Source of the DNA: Deltaproteobacteria bacterium
GTDB lineage: Bacteria; Desulfobacterota; Desulfobaccia; Desulfobaccales; 0-14-0-80-60-11
DNA length: 47,476 nucleotides
Reading direction: 5' to 3'
Assembly: GCA_016875015.1 (NCBI GenBank)
Contig: VGSJ01000014.1
Coordinates: 1 to 47,476, forward strand
Position 1 is the stretch's first letter. The number at the start of each line of letters is the position of its first letter. The translations under genes were made by a program, and so were the position numbers. The notes under the pieces were generated by a model, which had not been told where the DNA came from, searched no databases, and worked only from the letters and a program-made list of their open reading frames with translations. This document shows positions 1-9,020 of the stretch, in pieces.

Positions 1-352
1 CCCGGAAACCCGGCAAGGCTGTCAACGCCCGGGAAACGAAGGCCTGGCGTGGAGGCGGTGCCCCGGAGGCGCCGGACAACCCCCGGGCGTTACCTCTGAG
101 AAATTTCTCCGGCTCGCAAATCTTGATCTTTCCCGGTAAGGTGAGGCGCCAGGCGCCCCTGAGATTTCGTCCCTAATTTTTCCCGGGACGATTGTCCGCC
201 AGGGTAGTCGCTCCGGCAAATTTCTCTGATCTTTTTCTCCGGGGCCTTGCAATGGTGATATTCAACCTTAAAATAAACCGTGGGGAGACCCGGAATCGCG
301 GGGAGACCCACCGGCTGACGGAAGCCGGAATATCCTGAAGGAGGTATTAGCC

Positions 353-562
353 ATGTCAGGTACCAATGTCGCCAGGATAACTCATGTTATCGCTGAATCC
401 CCCAAGGGCTTTGATGATGCGGTGCAGGTGGGGTTCGCCCGGGCCGCCAGCACCCTCAGGGGCATCACCGGCCTGCGCATCGTCGAGCAGCGGGTTTCGG
501 TCAAGGATAACAAGATCAACACGTACCGGGTGAAGATGGAGGTTATTTTTATCCTGGATTGA
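353..562 (+). CDS. Dodecin family protein
   Basis: 69 aa; ArithVI..SPKGFDDAVQVGFARAASTLRGITGLRIVEQRVSVKDNKINTYRVKMEVIFILD matches the dodecin pattern (small, single beta-alpha-beta-beta fold, characteristic C-terminal strand). SD-like aaggagg upstream. Confidence 0.88.
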   Translation: MSGTNVARITHVIAESPKGFDDAVQVGFARAASTLRGITGLRIVEQRVSVKDNKINTYRVKMEVIFILD

Positions 563-628
563 GTTGCCCCGGGTCCCAAGAGTTCATGGACGGAGAGTAA
601 GATCTAAGGTTGCCTCCCTGGTGAAGAG

Positions 629-936
629 ATGCGCTCTCTGGACGGTTCTTACGGCGAGGGGGGCGGGCAGATTCTGCGCACCGCCTCTCCCTGGCCGCTT
701 TGACGGGGGCGCCGGTCCGGATCGAAGGCATCCGGGCCAAGCGCTCCAAGCCGGGGCTCAGGCCCCAGCACCTCACCGCAGTTCAGGCCGTAGCCCGAGT
801 CTCCCAGGCGGAAGTCACCGGTGCCCGCCTCGGCAGTCAAGCCCTTACCTTCAGACCCCGCACCATTCAGGGGGGCCGCTACCGCTTCGACGTGGCGGAG
901 ACGACCGGCAGCGCCGGGGCCGCCAAAGCCGCATAA
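629..936 (+). pseudogene. rtcA: RNA 3'-terminal phosphate cyclase (RtcA) N-terminal remnant, frameshifted and truncated
   Basis: ATG at 629 gives [19 protein letters not shown] and hits a stop after a 1-nt frameshift. The next frame continues [75 protein letters not shown], which is the RtcA N-terminus, then stops at 936. The C-terminal majority is absent. Confidence 0.8.
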
Positions 937-946
937 AGGAAATTCC

Positions 947-1789
947 ATGAGCCCAGAAATGACCGAACCGGAAATCCAGAAGGTGCAGCAAGGCATCAAG
1001 GAGAAGTACGACCGGGTGGCCGCGGCCGGCTCCGGCGGCTGCTTCCAGTACCCCACCGGCAAAGCCGGCATGGAACTGCAAGGCTATTCCCCGGAGCTTA
1101 TAAAAATTTTTCCCCCGGAGGTCCTGGCCGCCTTCTGCGGCGTGGGCAATCCCTTCAGCCTGGGGTCCCTTGCTCCCGGGGACGCCGTCCTGGACATCGG
1201 CTGCGGCGCCGGGGTGGACTCCCTGGTGGCGGCCCATCTGGTGGGGGCCGGCGGCCGGGTGATGGGCCTGGACGTCACCCCGGCCATGGTGGAGCGCGCC
1301 CGAGCCCACCAGGCGCGGCTGGGTCTAGCCAATGTCACGTTTCAGGTGGGCGAGGCCGAGGCCCTGCCCTTCCCGGATGCCACCTTCGACGCCATCATCA
1401 GTAACGGCGTCTTCAACCTGACCCTGGATAAGGAGAAGGCTCTTAACGAAGCGCACCGGGTCTTGAAACCCGGAGGCAGGTTGATGCTCGCCGACATGGT
1501 CCTGGTGGCGGCGCTTCCCCCAGACCTGGGCGACAAAGTGGAAAACTGGTTCCAGTGAATCGGCGGGGCCATGCCGGGAAAGGATTTCCTGGCCCTCATG
1601 CTCCAGGTCGGCTTCCACCGGGCGGGTCTGATCAGATACACCGGCTTCAAAAGCTCGCCTTACACCGAAGGGGCCTTGCTTTACGGGGAAAAGCTCGTAC
1701 CCGGCCAGGCCCGGGACGACGTCGCCTCCCAGGCCGAACCGGCGCCGGCCCTCCTTAAAGAGCCGACCTGCGAACCCGGCGGGACTTGA
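947..1789 (+). CDS. ArsM/UbiE-like SAM-dependent methyltransferase with in-frame TGA (candidate selenocysteine at codon 204)
   Basis: SAM-binding motif VLDIGCGAGVDSLVAAHLVG. The frame is interrupted only by TGA at 1556-1558 (..KVENWFQ-TGA-IGGAMPGKDFLALMLQVGFHRAGLIRYTGFKSSPYTEGALLYGEKL..) and then continues in the same frame to TGA 1787-1789. Confidence 0.75.
1574..1592 (+). promoter_or_regulatory. Candidate bacterial SECIS hairpin
   Basis: CCGGGAAA-GGA-TTTCCTGG: 8-bp stem (one G-T pair) with a G-initiated apical loop at 1582-1584, 23 nt after the in-frame TGA. Confidence 0.55.
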
Positions 1790-1899
1790 AAGCCGAAATA
1801 ACCCGCCCGGGTGGGGCGGTGGACATTGTTAATTTTCTAATCTACTATCTTATATTTATATATTAGGGTGAATTATATCACCGGTAGGGAGGTGGAGAT

Positions 1900-2376
1900 A
1901 TGCCTATTCTCAGGGATTTCAAATTCTTCCAGGTTTTCCTGGTAATCTTGGTATCTTTGGTTTCCCTAACCACACTTACCTCAATGGGGTATTGTGAAGA
2001 TGATTGGGTTTATGTAGTAGAAAATGAGGATTATATTATGTATTACAAACCATCCTCAGTAAAGATAGATAAACAAAAAAAGATTTATGAAGTATTACAG
2101 AAACGAGAATTTACTGAAAAAGGAAAAGTTAATTTTTTAAATTTATATGATATTTTGAAAAAACATAAATACAATGATATTAATCACACGGAAATGTTGT
2201 ATTCAGTAGATTATAATAAAAAGAAATATAATCGGACTCATATAACATATTATTCTAAATCAGGTAATGTATTATTTGATGGTAAACCACCTATTAAATG
2301 GAATGATATAAACATTAATACTTTGGGTAATGAAATTTTTAATAAAATAATGGAGGATTACAACATACAAAGGTAA
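1900..2376 (+). CDS. AT-rich secreted protein, surface-adhesin-E-like
   Basis: N-terminal signal/TM segment followed by DWVYVVENEDYIMYYKPSSVKI...VLQKREFTEKGK, resembling the PF16747-type domain. Much more AT-rich than its neighbours. Confidence 0.55.
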   Translation: MPILRDFKFFQVFLVILVSLVSLTTLTSMGYCEDDWVYVVENEDYIMYYKPSSVKIDKQKKIYEVLQKREFTEKGKVNFLNLYDILKKHKYNDINHTEMLYSVDYNKKKYNRTHITYYSKSGNVLFDGKPPIKWNDININTLGNEIFNKIMEDYNIQR

Positions 2377-2660
2377 ACATTGTTTTTACAATCTTATCAA
2401 CTAAATGGTAATAATCTATCCCTCTTCACCCTCAATTTTGTTGGTTATCTCTTATAAACTATTATCAGCCGAGATTATGCCGCAGGCTTTGCCATTGCGG
2501 TCAAAAAATTGTTTTTTGGACCTCTTACTTGGTAAAAATACCCTGAAGTAAAATGTAGGGCGGGCACTGCCCGCAATTATTTTGGTGGGCGGTACCCGTC
2601 CTGCATAAGCTGAATGTTGGCCGGGGCGTTTCCATAAGTGTCTTTGCTGAAAGCTTTTTT

Positions 2661-3771
2661 TTACTCCTCCCCCGGATTAAGCAGGTAGGCCTCCACGAAG
2701 CGGTCCAGATCGCCGTCTAGGACCGCGTCGACGTTGCCCTCTTCGTGTTTGGTGCGGTGGTCCTTGATCATGCGGTAGGGCTGGAGAGTGTAAGAGCGGA
2801 TCTGGCTGCCCCAGCCGATCTCTTTCTGGGTCTCCTGCATTTCCTGCTTCTTCTCGTCCTGCTTGCGTTTTTCCAGGTTATAGAGGCGGGCCCGGAGGAC
2901 CTTCATGGCCAATTCCCGGTTGCGGTGCTGGCTCCGCTCGGACTGGGAGGAAACCACGAGGCCCGTGGGCAGGTGGGTCAGGCGCACCGCCGAGGAGGTC
3001 TTGTTGACGTGCTGGCCCCCGGGGCCGGAGGCCCTAAAGGTGTCGATGCGCAGGTCTTTTTCCTGGATGTCGATGTCGATGCGGTCGTCCACCTCCGGCA
3101 GCACCTGCACCGCTGCGAAGGAGGTGTGGCGGCGGCCGCTGGCGTCGAACGGCGAGATGCGCACCAGGCGGTGGATGCCGTTTTCGCTCTTCAGAAAACC
3201 GTGGGCGTAAGGGCCGCTGGCAGTGAAGGTGACGCTCTTGACCCCGGCCTCGTCCCCAGGAAGCAGGTCGATGGTCTCGGTCTTGAAACCCTTGCGCTCG
3301 GCGTAGCGCAGGTACATGCGCAGCAAAATCTCGGCCCAATCCTGGGCCTCGGTGCCGCCGGCCCCGGCGTGGATGGTGACGATGGCGTTTTTGTCGTCGT
3401 CTTCGGCCCCGAGGAGCAGCTTAAGTTCCCAATCGGAGAACTCACGCTCCATGGCCGTCAGATCCCGGGCCACTTCCTTCAGGGTCTGGTGGTCCTCTTC
3501 CTCCAGGGCCATATCCAGCATCAGCCCCAGGTCTTCCAGCTGCTGGCGGCGCGCCTCATATTCTGCCGTCGCCTGGATGAGGGAGGCCCGCTCCCGGAGG
3601 ATGTCCGCGGCCCGGGCCTGGTCGTCCCACAACTCCGGGGCGGCCAGCAGTTCTTCTAGATGCCGCAGTCTGACCTGTTTGCCCGCCAGATCAAAGATGA
3701 CCTCGGAGGGTTTCCAACCGGTCTTGTAAACCCTTTAATTTGGTTTTGAGTTCGACGCTGTCCGGTAACAT
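2661..3771 (-). CDS. prfB: Peptide chain release factor 2, expressed by programmed +1 frameshift
   Basis: Downstream frame carries GAGGTEAQDWAEILLRMY and the GGQ motif (RASGPGGQHVNKTSSAVRLTHLPTG). Upstream 26 codons begin at ATG 3771-3769 and end ..ETLRGHL-TGA at 3693-3691. Shift at CTT TGA T restores DLAGKQVRLRHLEELLAAPELWDDQAR. Confidence 0.95.
3691..3705 (-). promoter_or_regulatory. RF2 +1 programmed frameshift site
   Basis: Minus strand ..CGAGGTCATCTTTGAT..: SD-like element, CTT slippery codon, in-frame TGA, as in bacterial prfB. Confidence 0.88.
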
Positions 3772-4406
3772 GGTGACCTCCTGAGTTTTTATAAAACCGC
3801 GCTAAGCCGTCCACCTTCAGCCAAAAGCTGGGCTGGGCGAAGGGTGCGCACTGCGCGCCAGGAACATCCTTGGACGGCGGTTCCCCATTTTCCTGCTGCG
3901 TGGCGGGCGCTATCCATGGATGTTAGCTGAGGAATTATGACTTGGGAGTAAACCGCGGCGGGGGCGATTAATTCCGCCTCAACCTTAATCAAACTCCAAT
4001 TATAAATTTTATCAGAAAAATCCTGGATTAGGAAGAGCGTGGCGGCGTCTTTGCCTGTCGGTCGGGCCACGGCGCGGCCATCTGTTCTGAAAGCTCTTTC
4101 CGGGGGGGAATAAAGAAGTTTATACGAGGACCTCAAAGTTTATTTTGGCCAATCCACCGCCTCAGAAATTTTACACACTGCAAAAAATCCTGACAGAAAA
4201 ACGCCCCACCCTTTGGGTAAAAATGCCCCTTGCCACTTTTATTTTGTTTGCTTTCACATAGTTAATTGATGTCCCATTTTCCCTATTGCTTGGCGCGGGC
4301 ATTGCCTATATAATCCACCAAGCAAAAATTAGGGAAGCTGGCGGCCCGGTTTGCCGGGCGGCGGCTATCGTTATAAATTCGACCGATTGAAGGGAGGTGA
4401 ATAACA

Positions 4407-4700
4407 TTGAAACGGCTATGGACAATCATTATTAATCTCTTGCTGCTGACCGCGCCGGCCCTGGTTTGGGCCGCTGACCCTGGGGAAAAGATGGTCGATA
4501 TGGGCACCCGCCAGGTAGCCACCGCCGGCCTTTCCGCGATCAACTTATTTTTCGCCGGGTGGTACAACGATAACAAGTGGGTCTTTGCCATTATCGTCAC
4601 GGTGCTGATGGGGCTTGTAGGAGGCATCATCGCCTTTATCACCGACATCTTCCTGAAGGCCGCGGGTTTGGACGTCAGCAAAATGGACCATCATGAATAG
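4407..4700 (+). CDS. Small membrane protein adjacent to a TauE/SafE transporter
   Basis: TTG start with strong SD (agggaggtga). Signal peptide plus one TM helix (WVFAIIVTVLMGLVGGIIAFITDIFL). Confidence 0.6.
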   Translation: MKRLWTIIINLLLLTAPALVWAADPGEKMVDMGTRQVATAGLSAINLFFAGWYNDNKWVFAIIVTVLMGLVGGIIAFITDIFLKAAGLDVSKMDHHE

Positions 4701-4723
4701 CTGGGAATGGGAGGAATCATCAC

Positions 4724-5764
4724 ATGCTTGATATCTTAAACTTCACCGTATATCTGCCCATTGCCGAGTTGCATTTCCCTGTCCTCATCTTGATCGCCAT
4801 CGGCTTTTCCGTGGGGGTGTTGGGCGGCTTCTTCGGCGTGGGTGGGGCCTGGGTAGTCACCCCGGCCCTTAATATCTTCGGCTTCCCCATGGCATACGCC
4901 ATCGGCACCGACCTGGCCCACATCTTCGGCAAATCCATCGTGGCCACCGCCAAGCACCGCAAAATGGGCAATGTGGACGTGAAGTTGGGCCTCGTATCCA
5001 TCGTGGGCTCGGTCGTCGGCCTGGAAATCGGCGCCCAAAACGTCATGTGGCTCACCAGGATAGGGCTGGCTGGTCCGGTGGTGCGCTACACTTACATGCT
5101 CTTGCTCTTTGGCCTGGGCTTTTACATGCTCTATGATTTCGCCACCAAAGACAAGCGGGCCGCGGCTCAGGCCGCCAAGATGGCGGCGGCGACCCGGAGC
5201 GGCATCGCGATTGAACCGAAAAAAGGCTGGCAACTGCCCCCCATGATGCACTTCCCGACCTCGGGCATCACCATCTCCTTTTGGACCGTCACCGGGGTCT
5301 TCCTCTTCACCGGTTGGCTCTCCGGCTTCCTGGGGGTGGGCGGCGGCTTCATCCGCATGCCGGCCCTCATTTATCTTATCGGCTGTCCCACGGCCGTCGC
5401 GGTGGGTACCGACCTGTTCGCGGTGCTGTTCGCCGGAGCCTACGGTTGTTGGACTTACGGGGTAAAGGGCGCGGTGGATGTCACCGCCGCGGTCTTTATG
5501 CTGATCGGCGCCTCCATCGGGGCCCAGATCGGCGTCACCGCGGTTAAGTATATCCGGGGTTACGGCATCCGGCTGCTCTTCGCCATTATGATCATCCTGG
5601 CCGGGGTCTCCGTGGTCTTCAAACAGATGGAACTCACCACCATCGCCGCCTGGGTGGTCATGTCCGCCGCCCTGGGCATGTGCGTGGTAATCATGGCGGG
5701 CTTGTGGAAGGGCTTTAAAAAGGAGAAGGCCGAGAAGGCCGCCTATACTAAGGAAGGGTCATAA
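4724..5764 (+). CDS. Sulfite exporter TauE/SafE family protein
   Basis: Multi-TM; duplicated glycine-rich motifs GVLGGFFGVGGAWVVTPAL and GWLSGFLGVGGGFIRMPALIYLIG, characteristic of TauE/SafE. Confidence 0.9.
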   Translation: MLDILNFTVYLPIAELHFPVLILIAIGFSVGVLGGFFGVGGAWVVTPALNIFGFPMAYAIGTDLAHIFGKSIVATAKHRKMGNVDVKLGLVSIVGSVVGLEIGAQNVMWLTRIGLAGPVVRYTYMLLLFGLGFYMLYDFATKDKRAAAQAAKMAAATRSGIAIEPKKGWQLPPMMHFPTSGITISFWTVTGVFLFTGWLSGFLGVGGGFIRMPALIYLIGCPTAVAVGTDLFAVLFAGAYGCWTYGVKGAVDVTAAVFMLIGASIGAQIGVTAVKYIRGYGIRLLFAIMIILAGVSVVFKQMELTTIAAWVVMSAALGMCVVIMAGLWKGFKKEKAEKAAYTKEGS

Positions 5765-5766
5765 CC

Positions 5767-5928
5767 CTGAAGATCCTGGTACCCGTGGATGGCTCAGCCT
5801 ATTCCCTGAAAGCCGTGGAAACGGCCTGCGGCCTGGCGGGCAAGACCCGCTCCTTCCTGGGCAGCACCGCCTCCCAGGTGGTAATCTACTCTCCCTGTTC
5901 GGTCCTGGTGGTCAAGACCCAGGATTGA
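5767..5928 (+). pseudogene. UspA-like universal stress protein remnant with internal deletion
   Basis: 53 codons: (L)KILVPVDGSAYSLKAVETACGLA (Usp N-terminus) joined to GKTRSFLGSTASQVVIYSPCSVLVVKTQD (Usp C-terminal GSxxxxVxxxxPCxVLVV). About two thirds of the domain is missing; only a CTG start is available. Confidence 0.75.
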
Positions 5929-5958
5929 GTTAATCACAAGCTCTACTCCTCAGTAAGC

Positions 5959-5988
5959 AGGCGGCTCCAGTCGGGGCCGCCTTTATTG
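5959..5988 (+). terminator. Probable intrinsic terminator
   Basis: AGGCGGC...GCCGCCT stem (5959-5965 / 5976-5982) followed by TTATT. Confidence 0.55.
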
Positions 5989-6247
5989 CGATTGCCAAAA
6001 GTTCCTTCCTTTTCTCCCCTCTCCCCCAATGGGGGGGCAGGGTGAGGGGCGAATGAGAAAAAAAACTTTGGGCAATTGCTCATTGCCCTAGGTTATGACC
6101 ACGGAACTGGGCTCGCGGGAGGTTGCCTGAGGCTGGGACTTCGAGGCCTTATACTAGGTCGCTCTCGGAAAAGTATTTTCAGGTCCGGAGAATGGCTCCT
6201 CAAGGCGCTAAAATCCGGCGCGTCTCACGCGCCATTCTTGGTGCGTA

Positions 6248-6384
6248 ATACCAAGTTGCGCTCATAGAAGTAAGAAAAGCTGTTGTCGGGGCGCACCTGC
6301 GTGTGCGCCCTCTTGTGGGCGGACACATGGGTCCGCCCCTACACAAGAAAAAGGTAAATTACCTGTATGATCGCAACTTGGTAT
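6248..6384. repeat. MITE-like element, type A (TIR ATACCAAGTTGCG / CGCAACTTGGTAT)
   Basis: Perfect 13-bp terminal inverted repeats at 6248-6260 and 6372-6384 with palindromic internal segments. A second right-end copy (GCAACTTGGTAT) lies at 6421-6432. Confidence 0.75.
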
Positions 6385-6431
6385 AAGACGCACCCTTGAA
6401 GGGGAATTACCTTTTTGACGGCAACTTGGTA

Positions 6432-7598
6432 TTAAGCCGCCCGCAGGGCATCCAACAGCGGCAGGCGGGCCGCCTTGAGGGAGGGCAGCAAGCCCCCCAC
6501 CAGGCCCATGCCCACGCCGAAGAGCAGGCTTTTGACCATGATGTCCGAAGTCAGGGCGAACTTGAAGGTGATCTCGGCGAAGCTGGACCAGTTGATGGTG
6601 GAGAGCGTCAAGAAGTTCAGGAGGGAGGCCGGCGCCAGACCCAGGAGCCATCCCAGGAACCCGAGGAACATGGACTCCAGGAGGAAGGCGGCCAGGATGT
6701 GATGCCGTTTGAACCCCAGGGCCCGGAGGGTGCCGATCTCGGAGACCCGGGCCCCCACCTGGGCGTACATGGTGACCATGGCCCCCAGGATGGCCCCCAC
6801 GCCGAAAATCCCGGTGAGCACCAGCCCCAGGAGGCGGATGAAGGTGGCCAGGCGCCGGGACTGGTTTTCATAAAATTCCACTTCCCGGAGCACCTGCACC
6901 GGCAGGCGGGGGTCGCTCTCCAGGCGGGCCTTGAGCGCGTCGAAGGCCGCGGGGTCCCGGAGGCGCAAGATCACCGAAGAGAAGGCCGTGCGCCGGAAGG
7001 CGGCGAGCAGGGTCTCCACGTCCCCCCAGAGCTCCGAAGAAAAGCCGGTGTTGCCCGCATCCATGACGCCCACCACCTGCCACTGGCGCATGGCGAAGCG
7101 CAGGGTCTCCCCCAGCCCGGCCCCCTGAAAGCGCCGGGCGATCTGGGCCCCGGCCACGATCTCAGTGGACCCGGGCGAAAGGAATCGCCCGGCGCTCAGG
7201 CGCACCTCCCGCCGCAACTCCGGCGACACCGGCTGCACCCCCCGGATGATGACGTTGGCCGGGTTGCCGCTGCCCCGCTTGGGCAGGTTGATGAGCACGA
7301 TGGCCTCGCCCGCCACCAGGCGGCGGCCCTCCTTATCCAAAGCCACTTCGGGCTGGGCATTGATGATCCCGGCCTGGTTGCGGTCGATGGCGCTCTGTAC
7401 CTCGGATTCGGACCCGGCCCGGAGCACCACCACGTTGTCAAAGGAGCCGGTGGCCACCAGGGTGCGCCGGAGCCCCTCGGAGAGCATGAGCACCGCCGCA
7501 AAGACGAAAACGACCAGCGCCATGCCCGCGGCGGTGAGAAAGGTGGTAAGCCGCCGGGCCAGGAGGTTACGATAGCTGTATGAGATGGGAATGGGCAT
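6432..7598 (-). CDS. ABC transporter permease, FtsX/MacB type
   Basis: N-terminal TM, large extracytoplasmic MacB_PCD-like region, C-terminal FtsX domain (RVSEIGTLRALGFKRHHILAAFLLESMFLGFLGWLLG...LPSLKAARLPLLDALR). Confidence 0.88.
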   Translation of the reverse strand: MPIPISYSYRNLLARRLTTFLTAAGMALVVFVFAAVLMLSEGLRRTLVATGSFDNVVVLRAGSESEVQSAIDRNQAGIINAQPEVALDKEGRRLVAGEAIVLINLPKRGSGNPANVIIRGVQPVSPELRREVRLSAGRFLSPGSTEIVAGAQIARRFQGAGLGETLRFAMRQWQVVGVMDAGNTGFSSELWGDVETLLAAFRRTAFSSVILRLRDPAAFDALKARLESDPRLPVQVLREVEFYENQSRRLATFIRLLGLVLTGIFGVGAILGAMVTMYAQVGARVSEIGTLRALGFKRHHILAAFLLESMFLGFLGWLLGLAPASLLNFLTLSTINWSSFAEITFKFALTSDIMVKSLLFGVGMGLVGGLLPSLKAARLPLLDALRAA

Positions 7599-7712
7599 CA
7601 GGGATCATCGGAGAGATGTATTAGCAATCTGCTGATATCTATCAGCTAACTTGCCGCGAGTAGCTTCTGTAATATAATCATTTTATAAACTTACTGTCTT
7701 TACTTTTTTCTA

Positions 7713-8339
7713 GCCGTAGGGCGGGAAAGCGAAGCGCATCCCGCCTTCAGCATTAGGGCAACCTAAAATCATGCCGCAATATATTCGCGCCTTTCTTCCG
7801 GGAGGCACGTTCTTTTTCACGGTTACGCTCCTGGAACGCCACCGAAAACTTTTGACCGAACACATTGACGATCTTCGGGCTGTGTTCAAAGCGGCTCGTC
7901 AACGTCGACCTTTTACGGTCGAGGCCGTGGTCATCTTGCCCGATCACCTGCATTGCATCTGGACATTGCCTCCCGGGGACGCCGATTTCTCCACGCGATG
8001 GCATGATATTAAAGCGCGATTTGCCGCACAAATTCCCGGAGGGGAAAGACTTTCAGCGCGGCGGCTACAGAAGGGAGAGCGAGGCATTTGGCAGCGACGT
8101 TTTTGGGAGCACGTCATCCGCGACGAGCGGGATTATGAGCGTCACGTTGATTACATCCATTACAATCCAGTAAAACACGGTCACGTGACCAGGGCTGCGG
8201 ATTGGCCTTATTCAAGCTTTCATCGTTACGTACGATCCGGTATTTATGACCTTGAGTGGGCGGCAGATGATGATGTTAGGCGTCTGGAGATGGAATGAGG
8301 CGAAAGGCGGGATGCGCTTCGCTTTCCCGCCCTACGGGC
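7713..8339. mobile_element. REPtron-like unit: RAYT gene flanked by inverted REP palindromes
   Basis: Left GTAGGGCGGGAAAGCGAAGCGCATCCCGCCTT (7716-7747) and right AAGGCGGGATGCGCTTCGCTTTCCCGCCCTAC (8304-8335) are exact reverse complements flanking the transposase ORF. Confidence 0.85.
7771..8298 (+). CDS. REP-associated tyrosine transposase (RAYT, TnpA_REP / Y1 family)
   Basis: FFFTVTLLERHRKLL..., VEAVVILPDHLHCIWTLPPGD (HUH-type HLH), RDERDYERHVDYIHYNPVKHGHV (catalytic Tyr region), DWPYSSFHRYV. Confidence 0.93.
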   Translation: MPQYIRAFLPGGTFFFTVTLLERHRKLLTEHIDDLRAVFKAARQRRPFTVEAVVILPDHLHCIWTLPPGDADFSTRWHDIKARFAAQIPGGERLSARRLQKGERGIWQRRFWEHVIRDERDYERHVDYIHYNPVKHGHVTRAADWPYSSFHRYVRSGIYDLEWAADDDVRRLEME

Positions 8340-8701
8340 TGCCTATTTAATTTGACTGCCATCTCTCCCAATTCAGAAGATCCCATAAGTTCCTCCAGAA
8401 ATTGATACTATCTGAAATCATGCGGCAACCATGGTCACCGAAGTCAAAAAGTGGTCTTAGGACTTCTTCCCCCGTCGCAAGATCCCTCAAAGTTTCTGTT
8501 ATTGAATCCTCTTCTCGGCGGAATGATAACACAAATTCCAGTTTTAAAGTATTTTTCCATAGCCATTAATTTTATGCTCTATAGAGACTCACTTGCCAAA
8601 ACCGCGACTGATCAAAAAAATTAGAAAATTAGAGCTATGACCGGCATCATGAAATGCCCTTTTGGTGGGGAAGATGCTGGAATGTCGCGGGGGAGGAATC
8701 C

Positions 8702-8992
8702 TCAATCCGGAGGAGGCGTCGGCGGGGTAATTTCGCAATACTCCCGGATGAGGCGGGCGGGAAACTCGTGGGTGAAGCGGACCGTCAGTTTAGCATGCAG
8801 TTCCCAGGCCTCGCCCGGGGTAGAGGTCGCCACGGTGAACTCCGGTTGTTTCAAGCGCCGGGGCAGATAGAAGAAATTGGCCTCAAAGATGGCGGTCTCA
8901 AAGAGGTTCTCGTCCTTGCGGATGGTGGACACCACGAATCGCCGCCGGGTGGGCCGGTTTTTGACTTTATTGAATAAGCCTTTTTCGGTCAT
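8702..8992 (-). CDS. Conserved hypothetical protein
   Basis: 96 aa, plausible composition, directly upstream of the dacA-like gene on the same strand. Confidence 0.4.
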   Translation of the reverse strand: MTEKGLFNKVKNRPTRRRFVVSTIRKDENLFETAIFEANFFYLPRRLKQPEFTVATSTPGEAWELHAKLTVRFTHEFPARLIREYCEITPPTPPPD

Positions 8993-9020
8993 AACGTCGG
9001 AGGCCCCCGGCCTCTCGGGA

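Noticed and set aside
629-704. Possibility that the early stop in the rtcA remnant is a second selenocysteine or programmed shift
   Set aside because: Homology continues only in a different frame and the gene is also C-terminally truncated, so pseudogenisation is the simpler reading.
6396-7583. 395-aa plus-strand ORF opposite the ABC permease
   Set aside because: Shadow ORF; the minus-strand frame has clear FtsX/MacB features.
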